Source of the DNA: Streptomyces sp. NBC_00425
GTDB lineage: Bacteria; Actinomycetota; Actinomycetes; Streptomycetales; Streptomycetaceae
Direction of reading: 5' to 3'
Assembly: GCF_036030735.1 (NCBI RefSeq)
Contig: NZ_CP107928.1
Coordinates: forward strand, 7,626,001-7,690,000
DNA length: 64,000 nucleotides
Shown here: in pieces, positions 19,503 to 26,267 of the stretch
How positions within the stretch are numbered: position 1 is the first letter of the stretch
Layout: the number at the start of each line of letters is the position of its first letter
Position numbers and translations under genes: made by a program
Notes under the pieces: generated by a model
What the model was told of the DNA's origin: nothing
The model's database searches: none
Seen by the model: only the letters and a program-made list of their open reading frames with translations

Positions 19503-20507
19503 GTGCGCCGACGCTCCCTCATCCTTGCCGCCGTACCCGCGGGACTGGTCACGCTCGCCGGGTGCGGCGACGACAAGTCCGACACGAGCAAGGCGAGCGA
19601 CAGCGCGTCGCCCTCCGCGGGAGCCACGTCCGCGGCTCCTCCGCCGAAGATCGTGGACGGTCCGCTGCCGGCCATCACGGCAGGGGTGAAGTTCGGCGAG
19701 AAGCCGACGGTCGCCAAGGGCACCGGTGAGCCCTCCAGTCAGCTGGCGGTGAAGACGGTGATCGCGGGCAGCGGGAAGACCGTCGCGGAGAACGACTACA
19801 TCCAGGCCCACTGTCTCGGTCAGATCTGGGGCAGCGGGAAGGTTCTCCTCAACTCCTACGACTCCAAGAAGATGCAGTTCACCCGGCTTGCCAAGGGCGG
19901 CAACCTCGAGGGCTGGACGTATGCGCTGACGGGGAAGAAGACCGGCAGCCGGGTGCTGTTCTCGGTGCCGCCGGCCTGGGGTTTCGGCAAGGAGGGCAAC
20001 ACGCAGGCGGGTATCACGGGCACCGACACCCTGGTGTTCGTGTTCGACATCCAGAACACGTTCAACTCGACGGCTTCGGCCAAGGGCAAGGACGTGGCGC
20101 AGAACGATGCCGGTGTGCCCAAGGTCGGCACGAACACCGACGGCAAGGCGCCCTCGATCGAGATCCCCAAGTCGAAGGCGCCGACGAAGCTGGTGTCGAA
20201 CTACGTGATCGAGGGGGACGGCGCGGAGCTCGCGGCGGACGACACCGTGCTGGTGCAGTACAAGGGCGTCGTCTGGGACACGGGCAAGGAGTTCGACTCG
20301 ACTTACCGCAGCAACGCGCTGACGTCGTTCTCGCTGCAGCAGGTGGTCCCGGGCTGGGCGCAGGGTCTGACGGGCAAGAAGGTGGGCAGCCGCGTCGTCA
20401 TCGTCATTCCGCCGTCGCTGGGTTACGGCGACAACCCGCCGAGTGGCAGCGGCATCGAGAAGGACTCCACGATGGTCTTCTCGGTGGACGTCATCGCCAA
20501 GGCGTGA
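19503..20507 (+). CDS. FKBP-type peptidyl-prolyl isomerase, lipoprotein with two FKBP domains
   Basis: This 334-residue protein should catalyse proline isomerisation and assist folding outside the membrane. The GTG at 19503 gives a basic start, hydrophobic segment and lipobox LAGC near residue 21. Two FKBP-like domains follow: the first (about residues 75-185) is degenerate, and the second (about 225-334) keeps the canonical blocks VLVQYKGVVWDTGKEFDST, VVPGWAQGL and GYGDNPPSG. A Ser/Ala-rich linker precedes them. It lies between pafA and a single-domain cytosolic FKBP gene, with a gap of 68 bases to the latter. Confidence 0.9.
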   Translation: MRRRSLILAAVPAGLVTLAGCGDDKSDTSKASDSASPSAGATSAAPPPKIVDGPLPAITAGVKFGEKPTVAKGTGEPSSQLAVKTVIAGSGKTVAENDYIQAHCLGQIWGSGKVLLNSYDSKKMQFTRLAKGGNLEGWTYALTGKKTGSRVLFSVPPAWGFGKEGNTQAGITGTDTLVFVFDIQNTFNSTASAKGKDVAQNDAGVPKVGTNTDGKAPSIEIPKSKAPTKLVSNYVIEGDGAELAADDTVLVQYKGVVWDTGKEFDSTYRSNALTSFSLQQVVPGWAQGLTGKKVGSRVVIVIPPSLGYGDNPPSGSGIEKDSTMVFSVDVIAKA

Positions 20508-20575
20508 GGCCGCCGTCCAAGGTGTAAGACTGTCCGTGTTGTTGCTTTTCCGTGAGACGTGCAGGAGCCAGTGAC

Positions 20576-20947
20576 GTGAGCATTGACAAGCCCGAGATCG
20601 ACTTCCCCGGTGGCGAGCCCCCGGCGGACCTCGAGATCAAGGACATCTGGGAGGGCGACGGCGAGGTCGCGCAGGCCGGCCACAACGTCAGCGTCCACTA
20701 CGTGGGTGTCGCCTTCAGCACCGGTGAGGAGTTCGACGCCAGCTGGAACCGCGGCACGCCGTTCCGGTTCCCGCTCGGCGGCGGTCGCGTCATCAAGGGC
20801 TGGGACCAGGGCGTGCAGGGCATGAAGGTCGGCGGCCGTCGTCAGCTGACGATCCCGGCCCACCTCGCCTACGGCAACCAGAGCCCGACCCCGGCGATCA
20901 AGCCGGGCGAGACGCTGATCTTCGTGGTGGACCTGCTCGGGGTCTGA
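20576..20947 (+). CDS. FKBP-type peptidyl-prolyl cis-trans isomerase, cytosolic single domain
   Basis: This 123-residue protein is a minimal FKBP prolyl isomerase. Active-site blocks VSVHYVGVAFSTGEEFDASW, FPLGGGRVIKGWDQGVQGMKVGG and the late LAYGNQSP segment are all present. There is no signal peptide. The GTG at 20576 has AGGAG eight bases upstream; the frame could begin at 20552 but without a ribosome site. It is followed by a hairpin terminator at 21000. Confidence 0.93.
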   Translation: MSIDKPEIDFPGGEPPADLEIKDIWEGDGEVAQAGHNVSVHYVGVAFSTGEEFDASWNRGTPFRFPLGGGRVIKGWDQGVQGMKVGGRRQLTIPAHLAYGNQSPTPAIKPGETLIFVVDLLGV

Positions 20948-20999
20948 CCCCGACGCACCGGTCGACGCCGATCATGGCGCGACCGGTGTCGATCATCCG

Positions 21000-21034
21000 G
21001 GGCCCATGCCTGCCCGGGCATGGGCCCTCGGCTT
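21000..21034 (+). terminator. Terminator hairpin with short T-run after the FKBP gene
   Basis: An 11-bp perfect stem (GGGCCCATGCC at 21000-21010 with 21017-21027) is followed within four bases by CTTTT. It separates the FKBP gene from pafB. Confidence 0.78.
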
Positions 21035-21101
21035 TTGTCCGGGCACCGCGGGGCGGTACGGTCGTCGATCGTAAGCACCATAGGGGAGGCGAAGGGCGTC
21101 G

Positions 21102-22079
21102 ATGGCCATTGCCAAGGCCGAGCGGCTGATGAACCTCGCGCTGTGTCTGCTCGGGACGCGCAGGCCGCTCAGCAAGCGCGAGCTGCGCGACTCCATCGAG
21201 GCCTACGTCGAGACCTTCCGGTCGGGGCACGGCGGGCCGGCGTCGGAGGACTCCTTCAACCGGATGTTCGAGCGGGACAAGGACGATCTCCGTGAGCTCG
21301 GGCTGGTCATCGAGACCGTGGAGAGCCTGGACGGCGAGATCGGCTATCTGGCCCGCCGGGACAGCAACCGGCTGCCGCCGATCACCCTGGACGCCGAGGA
21401 GGCCGCGGCCCTGGGTCTGGCCGCCAAGGTGTGGCAGCAGGCCCGGCTCGCGGGGGCGGCCAGCGGCGCTCTGCAGAAGCTGCGCGCCGCCGGACTGCCC
21501 GAGGACGTCGACCCCTACGAGGCCCACAGCGCGCTGGAGCCCCGGATTCCCGTGCACGAGGCCGCGTTCGAGCCGCTGATGCTCGCCTGCCGCGACCGCC
21601 GGCCGGTGGTGTTCGACTACCGCAAGGCGACCGCGGCGCATCCGGAGCCCCGGCATGTCGAGCCGTGGGCGCTGGAGTGCTGGCGCGGGCACTGGTATCT
21701 GGCCGGTTTCGACCGCGACCGGGGGGCCGAGCGGGTCTTCCGGCTGTCGCGGATCACGGGCAAGGTGCGCTCGCGCGGGGGGCGTTTCACCGCGCAGGTC
21801 CCCGACGTGGTCACCGTGCGCGAGACCGTCGCCAGCTGGGCGGGGGAGACCGCCGACCGCAGCGCCCTGATCCGGCTGCGGACGGACGCCGGGTATCCGT
21901 TGCGAGCCAAGGCCACCGCCGTGCGGGAACTCGGGGACGGCTGGGACGAGTTGGAGATTCCGTACGGGCACGGTCTGGACGCCTGGCTGGTGGAGTTCGG
22001 GCCGGACGTGGTGGTGCTGGAGCCGGCCGAGCTGCGGGCGGACGTCGTGGACCGGCTACGGGCCGTGGCCAAGGGCTGA
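21102..22079 (+). CDS. pafB: WYL-domain transcription activator PafB
   Basis: This 325-residue protein is half of the PafBC activator that switches on the LexA-independent DNA damage response in actinobacteria. An N-terminal winged-helix segment (residues 1-80, with LCLLGTRRPLSKRELRDSI) binds DNA. The central and C-terminal part is the WYL domain, with FDYRKAT, HWYLAGFDRDRG and FRLSRITG, proposed to sense a nucleic-acid signal. The ATG at 21102 follows GGGGAGGCG. pafC follows with an 18-base gap, so the two are co-transcribed. Two PafBC-type promoter candidates lie in this window at 5191 and 26235. Confidence 0.94.
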   Translation: MAIAKAERLMNLALCLLGTRRPLSKRELRDSIEAYVETFRSGHGGPASEDSFNRMFERDKDDLRELGLVIETVESLDGEIGYLARRDSNRLPPITLDAEEAAALGLAAKVWQQARLAGAASGALQKLRAAGLPEDVDPYEAHSALEPRIPVHEAAFEPLMLACRDRRPVVFDYRKATAAHPEPRHVEPWALECWRGHWYLAGFDRDRGAERVFRLSRITGKVRSRGGRFTAQVPDVVTVRETVASWAGETADRSALIRLRTDAGYPLRAKATAVRELGDGWDELEIPYGHGLDAWLVEFGPDVVVLEPAELRADVVDRLRAVAKG

Positions 22080-22097
22080 GGGGGAGCGAGCAACACA

Positions 22098-23171
22098 GTG
22101 GCAGGCAAACCGGTCAGGCCCACGAACGCGATCGACCAGACCCGGCGGATGCTCTCCCTGGTGACGTACCTGCGGGAGCGCCCCGGCGCGCGCATCGAGG
22201 ACGTGGCACGCGCCTTCGGCATCACCGAGGACGAGCTGGTCTCCGACCTCGACGTGCTGCCCATGTGCGGCACCAGCTTCCGGGGCGGTGACCTCCTCGA
22301 CATCGACACCGACGGCGAGCGCATCTGGTGGCACAACCCGGCCGCGCTCGGCGCGGACGCCGCCGAACCGCTGCGGCTGGCCGCCGACGAGGCGACCGCG
22401 CTGCTGGTGGCGGCGCGGGCGGTGGCGACGCTGCCGGGTCTGCGCGAGGGCGACCGGCAGGCGCTGCTGCGCGCCACGGCGAAGGTGGAGACCGCCGCGG
22501 GCGAGGCGGCCGGAGCCAGCTCCCGTCTGTCGGTGACGTTCGAGTCCGAGGGCGGGGTCTTCGCCGACGTCGACCGGGCGATCTCGGAGCGGCGCCGGCT
22601 GTGGATCCGCTACTACTCGCCCGCTCGTGACCAGGTCACCGAGCGCGAGATCGACCCGATCCGCCTGGTCAGCGTGGGGCACACGTACGTGGAGGCCTGG
22701 TGCCGCCGCTCGGAGGCGCGCCGCACCTTCCGGCTGGACCGGGTGGCCGAGATCAGGATTCTCGACGAGCCGTCGGCGCCGCCGGAGATCGAACTGCGGG
22801 ACCTGTCGGAGGGGCTGGTGCAGCCGTCCGCGGAGGACCCGGAGGTCGTCGTCGAGGTCGGCCCCGGGGGCCGCTGGGTCGCCGAGTACTACCCGCACGA
22901 CAGCGCGGACGACCTTCCCGACGGCGGTCTGCGTATCACCCTGCGCACGCCCGACCCGGCCTCGCTGCGACGGCTGGCCCTGCGGCTCGGGCGTGACGGG
23001 CGGATCGTCTCGCCGCCGGACCTCGCCGACAGCGCCCGCCGGGCCGCCCGCGAGGCGCTGGCGGCGTACGACGGGTTCGAGGCGGCGGGGGCGACGGCCG
23101 GCGCGGCATCCGCGCAGGGGGAACGACAGCAGGGCGAGGATCGGGTCGACGGGCGGGAGCAGGGGCTTTGA
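22098..23171 (+). CDS. pafC: WYL-domain transcription activator PafC
   Basis: This 357-residue protein is the partner of PafB. The N-terminal helix-turn-helix (residues 12-60, with MLSLVTYLRERPGARIEDVARAFG) is followed by a WYL domain with IRYYSPARDQVTEREIDPIR and YVEAWCRRSEARRTFRLDRV, then a WCX-type extension near residues 230-320. The last 35 residues are a Gln/Gly-rich tail. The GTG at 22098 follows GGGGAGCGAG. The stop codon overlaps the TTG start of the next small gene, so the operon continues. Confidence 0.93.
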   Translation: MAGKPVRPTNAIDQTRRMLSLVTYLRERPGARIEDVARAFGITEDELVSDLDVLPMCGTSFRGGDLLDIDTDGERIWWHNPAALGADAAEPLRLAADEATALLVAARAVATLPGLREGDRQALLRATAKVETAAGEAAGASSRLSVTFESEGGVFADVDRAISERRRLWIRYYSPARDQVTEREIDPIRLVSVGHTYVEAWCRRSEARRTFRLDRVAEIRILDEPSAPPEIELRDLSEGLVQPSAEDPEVVVEVGPGGRWVAEYYPHDSADDLPDGGLRITLRTPDPASLRRLALRLGRDGRIVSPPDLADSARRAAREALAAYDGFEAAGATAGAASAQGERQQGEDRVDGREQGL

Positions 23172-23458
23172 GCGAGTCGGTGACGTCCGGGGTGCGGGCG
23201 CTGTCGGTGGCGTCCGCGTTCGCGGGGATGCGCAGTGTGGCGCCGGTCAGGTTCCGGGCGGGCTGCCCGGACTGCCGGGGCCGGTTCGAGCTGACCGCGA
23301 GCGCGCTGCGGCTCGCGATCGGCGCCTCCAGCCGTACCACCTTCTACTCGTTCACCTGCCCCGACTGCGGGGCGGCCGTGCGCAAGCCGGCCGGCGAGCG
23401 CATCGTCGAACTGCTCACCGGCGGCGGGGTCAGGACCCTGCGCCTGCAGACCCCGTAG
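23168..23458 (+). CDS. Small zinc-ribbon protein, function unknown
   Basis: This 96-residue protein carries two CPxC pairs, CPDCRGRF near residue 33 and CPDCGAAV near residue 64, which together would bind one zinc. I do not recognise a function. The TTG at 23168 overlaps the pafC stop codon (TTGA), and GGAGCAGGGG lies before it, so it is translationally coupled to pafC. A GTG four codons later is an alternative start. Confidence 0.72.
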   Translation: MSESVTSGVRALSVASAFAGMRSVAPVRFRAGCPDCRGRFELTASALRLAIGASSRTTFYSFTCPDCGAAVRKPAGERIVELLTGGGVRTLRLQTP

Positions 23459-23478
23459 CGGGGTCTAGGCTCGGCCCC

Positions 23479-23673
23479 ATGTTCTGGCCGATGTGCGCGG
23501 TTGCGTTGGGTTTCGCGGGTCTCGCCGTTCTGGCGGTGTTCGCCGTGCGGGTCTTTCTCGAGGCGCGGCGGCTGGGTCGGCAGGTCGCGGAGTCCGCACG
23601 CCGTATCGACCGGGCCGCTCAGGATCTGGAGCGGGCGGCGGTGAGCGCGGCGCGCGCCGTGGACACCCTGTGA
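23479..23673 (+). CDS. Small single-pass membrane protein, function unknown
   Basis: This 64-residue protein has one hydrophobic segment at residues 4-27 followed by an amphipathic Ala/Arg-rich helix that could form a coiled coil. The ATG at 23479 is 20 bases after the zinc-ribbon gene, so it is probably the last gene of the pafBC operon. Similar small membrane proteins are sometimes left unannotated at this place. It has no assigned role. Confidence 0.62.
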   Translation: MFWPMCAVALGFAGLAVLAVFAVRVFLEARRLGRQVAESARRIDRAAQDLERAAVSAARAVDTL

Positions 23674-23891
23674 CCGCGTGACCGCGCTGGTCGGGGCCGC
23701 GGGCTGTGGTCGTTCTGTGAGTCCCGGGGCGAATGCGTTTTGGGCCACTTCGCCCTCCCGCGTCGGCGGGGGAGGCGGGTACGCTGCTGATCGCGGCTCG
23801 GATAACGAGGCCCGGACCGCGCACCGGGAGTAGGCACAGGGATTGCCTCACGTTTACCCCTGAGCGTTACGATCGCTGTCAACACGATCGT

Positions 23892-23917
23892 TCGGACAGT
23901 TGTCCGACCGGTCGGAC
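23892..23917. promoter_or_regulatory. Overlapping palindromes upstream of tatA
   Basis: TCGGACA-GT-TGTCCGA at 23892-23907 overlaps the perfect 16-base palindrome GTCCGACCGGTCGGAC at 23902-23917, giving three half-sites of the type GTCCGAC or GTCGGAC. It lies 40 bases before the tatA start in the only sizeable gap between the pafBC operon and tatA. It may be an operator or a hairpin in the leader. Confidence 0.45.
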
Positions 23918-23957
23918 GGCAACCACCCCCGCAGCCTCGGTGAGAAGGTAAAGACTT

Positions 23958-24245
23958 ATGTTCGGAAGGCTCGGCGCCCCCGAGATCATTCTCATCCTCG
24001 TCGTCGTCATCCTGCTGTTCGGCGCCAAGAAGCTTCCCGACATGGCGCGGTCGCTCGGCAAGTCCGCTCGCATCCTCAAGAGCGAGGCCAAGGCGATGAA
24101 GGAAGACGGCAGCAGCACGGCCACCCCGGCCGGCCCGCCCCACAACGACGAGCAGCCCCCGGCTCAGCGCACCATCCAGGCCTCTCCCGGTGACGTGACC
24201 AGCTCCCGTCCGGTCACCGAGCCGACGGACACGACCAAGCGCTGA
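23958..24245 (+). CDS. tatA: Sec-independent translocase subunit TatA
   Basis: This 95-residue protein is the pore-forming subunit of the twin-arginine translocation system, which exports folded proteins. The N-terminal transmembrane helix (residues 8-22) is followed by the conserved [23 protein letters not shown] amphipathic helix, then an unstructured Pro/Thr-rich tail. The ATG at 23958 is preceded by GAGAAGG. tatC follows after 47 bases, as in other actinobacteria, while tatB is not in this cluster. Confidence 0.95.
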   Translation: MFGRLGAPEIILILVVVILLFGAKKLPDMARSLGKSARILKSEAKAMKEDGSSTATPAGPPHNDEQPPAQRTIQASPGDVTSSRPVTEPTDTTKR

Positions 24246-24292
24246 CGCAGGGCCGGTGACCTCCGGCCCGCCGCACGAGATGGGAACGTGGG

Positions 24293-25237
24293 TTGCTGAA
24301 GTCTGCCCGCAAAGAGGAGATGGACCCCGAGGGGCGGATGCCCCTCGCGGATCACCTTCGTGAGCTCCGCAACCGGCTCGCGAAGGCGATGCTGGCCATC
24401 GTCGTCGTGACGGTCGTGGCCGCCTTCTTCTACAAGAACATCATCGAGTTCTTCACGAACCCGATCCTGCATGCCGTGGGGTGCGACTCCAGTTTCACGG
24501 AGCTGGCGCACCAGCGCAGCGGCACCTGCGCCCGCATCGTGCTGAACGGTCTGCTCACGCCGTTCACGCTCGCCCTGAAGGTCTCCCTGATGGCCGGCGT
24601 GATCTTCGCTTCGCCGGTCTGGCTGTACCAGTTGTGGGCCTTCGTCGCGCCGGGCCTGCACAAGCACGAGCGCAAGTACGCCTACGCGTTCGTCGGCACG
24701 GGCGTTCCGCTGTTCCTCGGCGGAGCGTTCTTCGCGTACAAGACGCTGCCGACCATGGCCAAGGTGCTGCTCCAGTTCTCGCCCGCGGACCTGGACAACC
24801 AGCTGCCGCTGGACGACCTGCTCGACCTGATCGTGCGCATGGTGCTGGTCTTCGGCCTCTCGTTCGAGCTGCCGCTGCTCCTGGTGATGCTCAACCTGAC
24901 CGGGGTGCTCACCGGCACGCGCATGCTCGGCTGGTGGCGCGGAATGATCATCGGCATCACGGTGTTCGCCGCGGTCGCCACGCCCAGCACCGACCCGCTG
25001 ACCATGCTGGCGCTCGCCGGTCCGATCTGGGTCCTGTACTTCTGCGCGACCGCCTTCTCCCTGCTCAACGACCGCCGCAAGAGCCGTCGCGACGCGATGG
25101 GACCGGCCGACGACGAAGCCTCCGACCTGGACCTCACCCCCGAGGACGTCGGCGAGGTCGAAACGGTCACCGCGAGCCGGTCGCTGCCGGAGCAGTCGAC
25201 CACGGAGCGTGTCAACGGTTATGACGACGTGACCTGA
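24293..25237 (+). CDS. tatC: Sec-independent translocase subunit TatC
   Basis: This 314-residue protein is the twin-arginine signal-peptide receptor. Six hydrophobic segments are visible. Conserved TatC features are MPLADHLRELRNRL near the N terminus, the VSLMAGVIFASPVWLYQLWAFVAPGLHKHERKYA loop, and VFAAVATPSTDPLTM. The C-terminal 60 residues form an acidic tail. A TTG at 24293 is the likely start; an ATG 28 bases later (MDPEG) is possible but would leave a shorter N terminus. It is co-transcribed with tatA, and the lipid kinase gene follows after 31 bases. Confidence 0.94.
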   Translation: MLKSARKEEMDPEGRMPLADHLRELRNRLAKAMLAIVVVTVVAAFFYKNIIEFFTNPILHAVGCDSSFTELAHQRSGTCARIVLNGLLTPFTLALKVSLMAGVIFASPVWLYQLWAFVAPGLHKHERKYAYAFVGTGVPLFLGGAFFAYKTLPTMAKVLLQFSPADLDNQLPLDDLLDLIVRMVLVFGLSFELPLLLVMLNLTGVLTGTRMLGWWRGMIIGITVFAAVATPSTDPLTMLALAGPIWVLYFCATAFSLLNDRRKSRRDAMGPADDEASDLDLTPEDVGEVETVTASRSLPEQSTTERVNGYDDVT

Positions 25238-25268
25238 CAGGCGTCGGTAAGCTCTTAGGGTCAAGCTC

Positions 25269-26159
25269 GTGACCAGCGAGATCACCCTCTTCGTCAATCC
25301 CGCGGCGGGCCGCGGCCGGAGCGCCCGCGCGGCGCGGCCGGCCGCTTCCGCGTTGCGGGCGGCCGGCTACCGCGTGCGCACGGTCCTCGGCGAGAACGCC
25401 GGGGACGCCCTGGCCCGCGCGCGTGCCGCCGTCGCCGACGGCACCGGCGCCCTGGTCGCCGTCGGCGGCGACGGACTGGCCCACCTCGCGCTCCAGGCCG
25501 TCGCCGGCACCCGCACCCCGCTCGGCGTGGTCGCCGCCGGCACCGGCAACGACTTCGCCCGCGCCCTGGGCCTGCCGGTCCGCGACCCGGCCGCCGCCGG
25601 ACGTCTGATCGCGGAGGCCCTCAAGGCGGACCGGATCCGCGACGTCGACCTCGGCCGGGCCGGTGAACGCTGGTTCGGCACCGTCCTCGCCTCCGGCTTC
25701 GACTCCCGCGTCAACGACCGAGGCAACCGCATGCGATGGCCTACCGGACGCGCCCGGTACGACCTGGCGATGCTCGTCGAACTGGCCGCCCTGCGCCCCT
25801 TCCCGTACCGGATCACGCTCGACGACGGCCCGGTCCTGGAGGTCGAGGCGACCCTGGTCGCCGTCGGCAACGGTCCGTCCTACGGCGGCGGCATGCGGAT
25901 CTGCCCCGGCGCCGACCTCGCCGACGGGCTGTTCGACGTCACCGTGGTCGGGGACTGCGGCCGCACGACGCTGCTGCGGGTCTTCCCGAAGGTGTACCGG
26001 GGCACGCACGTGGAGCACCCCGCGGTCACCGTGCACCGGGCGGCGAGGGTGGAGATCGCCGCCGAAGGGGTGTCGGGGTACGCGGACGGGGAGCGGCTCG
26101 GGCAGCTGCCGCTGACCGCGCGGTGCGTGCCGGGCGCCGTCCGGGTCATCGGGCCCTGA
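25269..26159 (+). CDS. Diacylglycerol/lipid kinase family protein
   Basis: This 296-residue protein belongs to the DAGK/YegS-type lipid kinase family, which phosphorylates diacylglycerol or related lipids using ATP. The nucleotide-binding segment FVNPAAGRGRSARAA is clear. The family motif GGDGT-x-NE is altered here to VGGDGLAHLAL, while GVVAAGTGNDFARALG, the second conserved loop, is intact. The C-terminal domain holds GNGPSYGGGMRICPGADLADGLFDV, typical for the family. A GTG at 25269 is used as start. The changed first motif leaves some doubt about catalytic activity. Confidence 0.85.
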   Translation: MTSEITLFVNPAAGRGRSARAARPAASALRAAGYRVRTVLGENAGDALARARAAVADGTGALVAVGGDGLAHLALQAVAGTRTPLGVVAAGTGNDFARALGLPVRDPAAAGRLIAEALKADRIRDVDLGRAGERWFGTVLASGFDSRVNDRGNRMRWPTGRARYDLAMLVELAALRPFPYRITLDDGPVLEVEATLVAVGNGPSYGGGMRICPGADLADGLFDVTVVGDCGRTTLLRVFPKVYRGTHVEHPAVTVHRAARVEIAAEGVSGYADGERLGQLPLTARCVPGAVRVIGP

Positions 26160-26234
26160 AGCGGGCGGGCCGTGCCCCTGTGAGCTGGGCGTACCGAGGT
26201 TCGACGGCGGCCGATCCGGATAATGATCGTCCTG

Positions 26235-26257
26235 TTGTCGGTGTGGCCCGGTACGCT
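26235..26257 (+). promoter_or_regulatory. PafBC-dependent (RecA-NDp type) promoter candidate for helY
   Basis: The sequence TTGTCGGTG, eight bases, then TACGCT is a full match to the LexA-independent damage promoter pattern TTGTCRGTG-N8-TANNNT known from mycobacteria. It ends ten bases before the helY start at 26268, so transcription would start a few bases before the ATG. pafB and pafC are encoded 5 kb upstream. Confidence 0.72.
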
Positions 26258-26267
26258 CGAAAGCACG

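Noticed and set aside
22520..23210. Further CTGTCGGTG sequences as PafBC promoters (in pafC and the zinc-ribbon gene)
   Set aside because: They lie inside coding sequence and lack TANNNT eight bases downstream.
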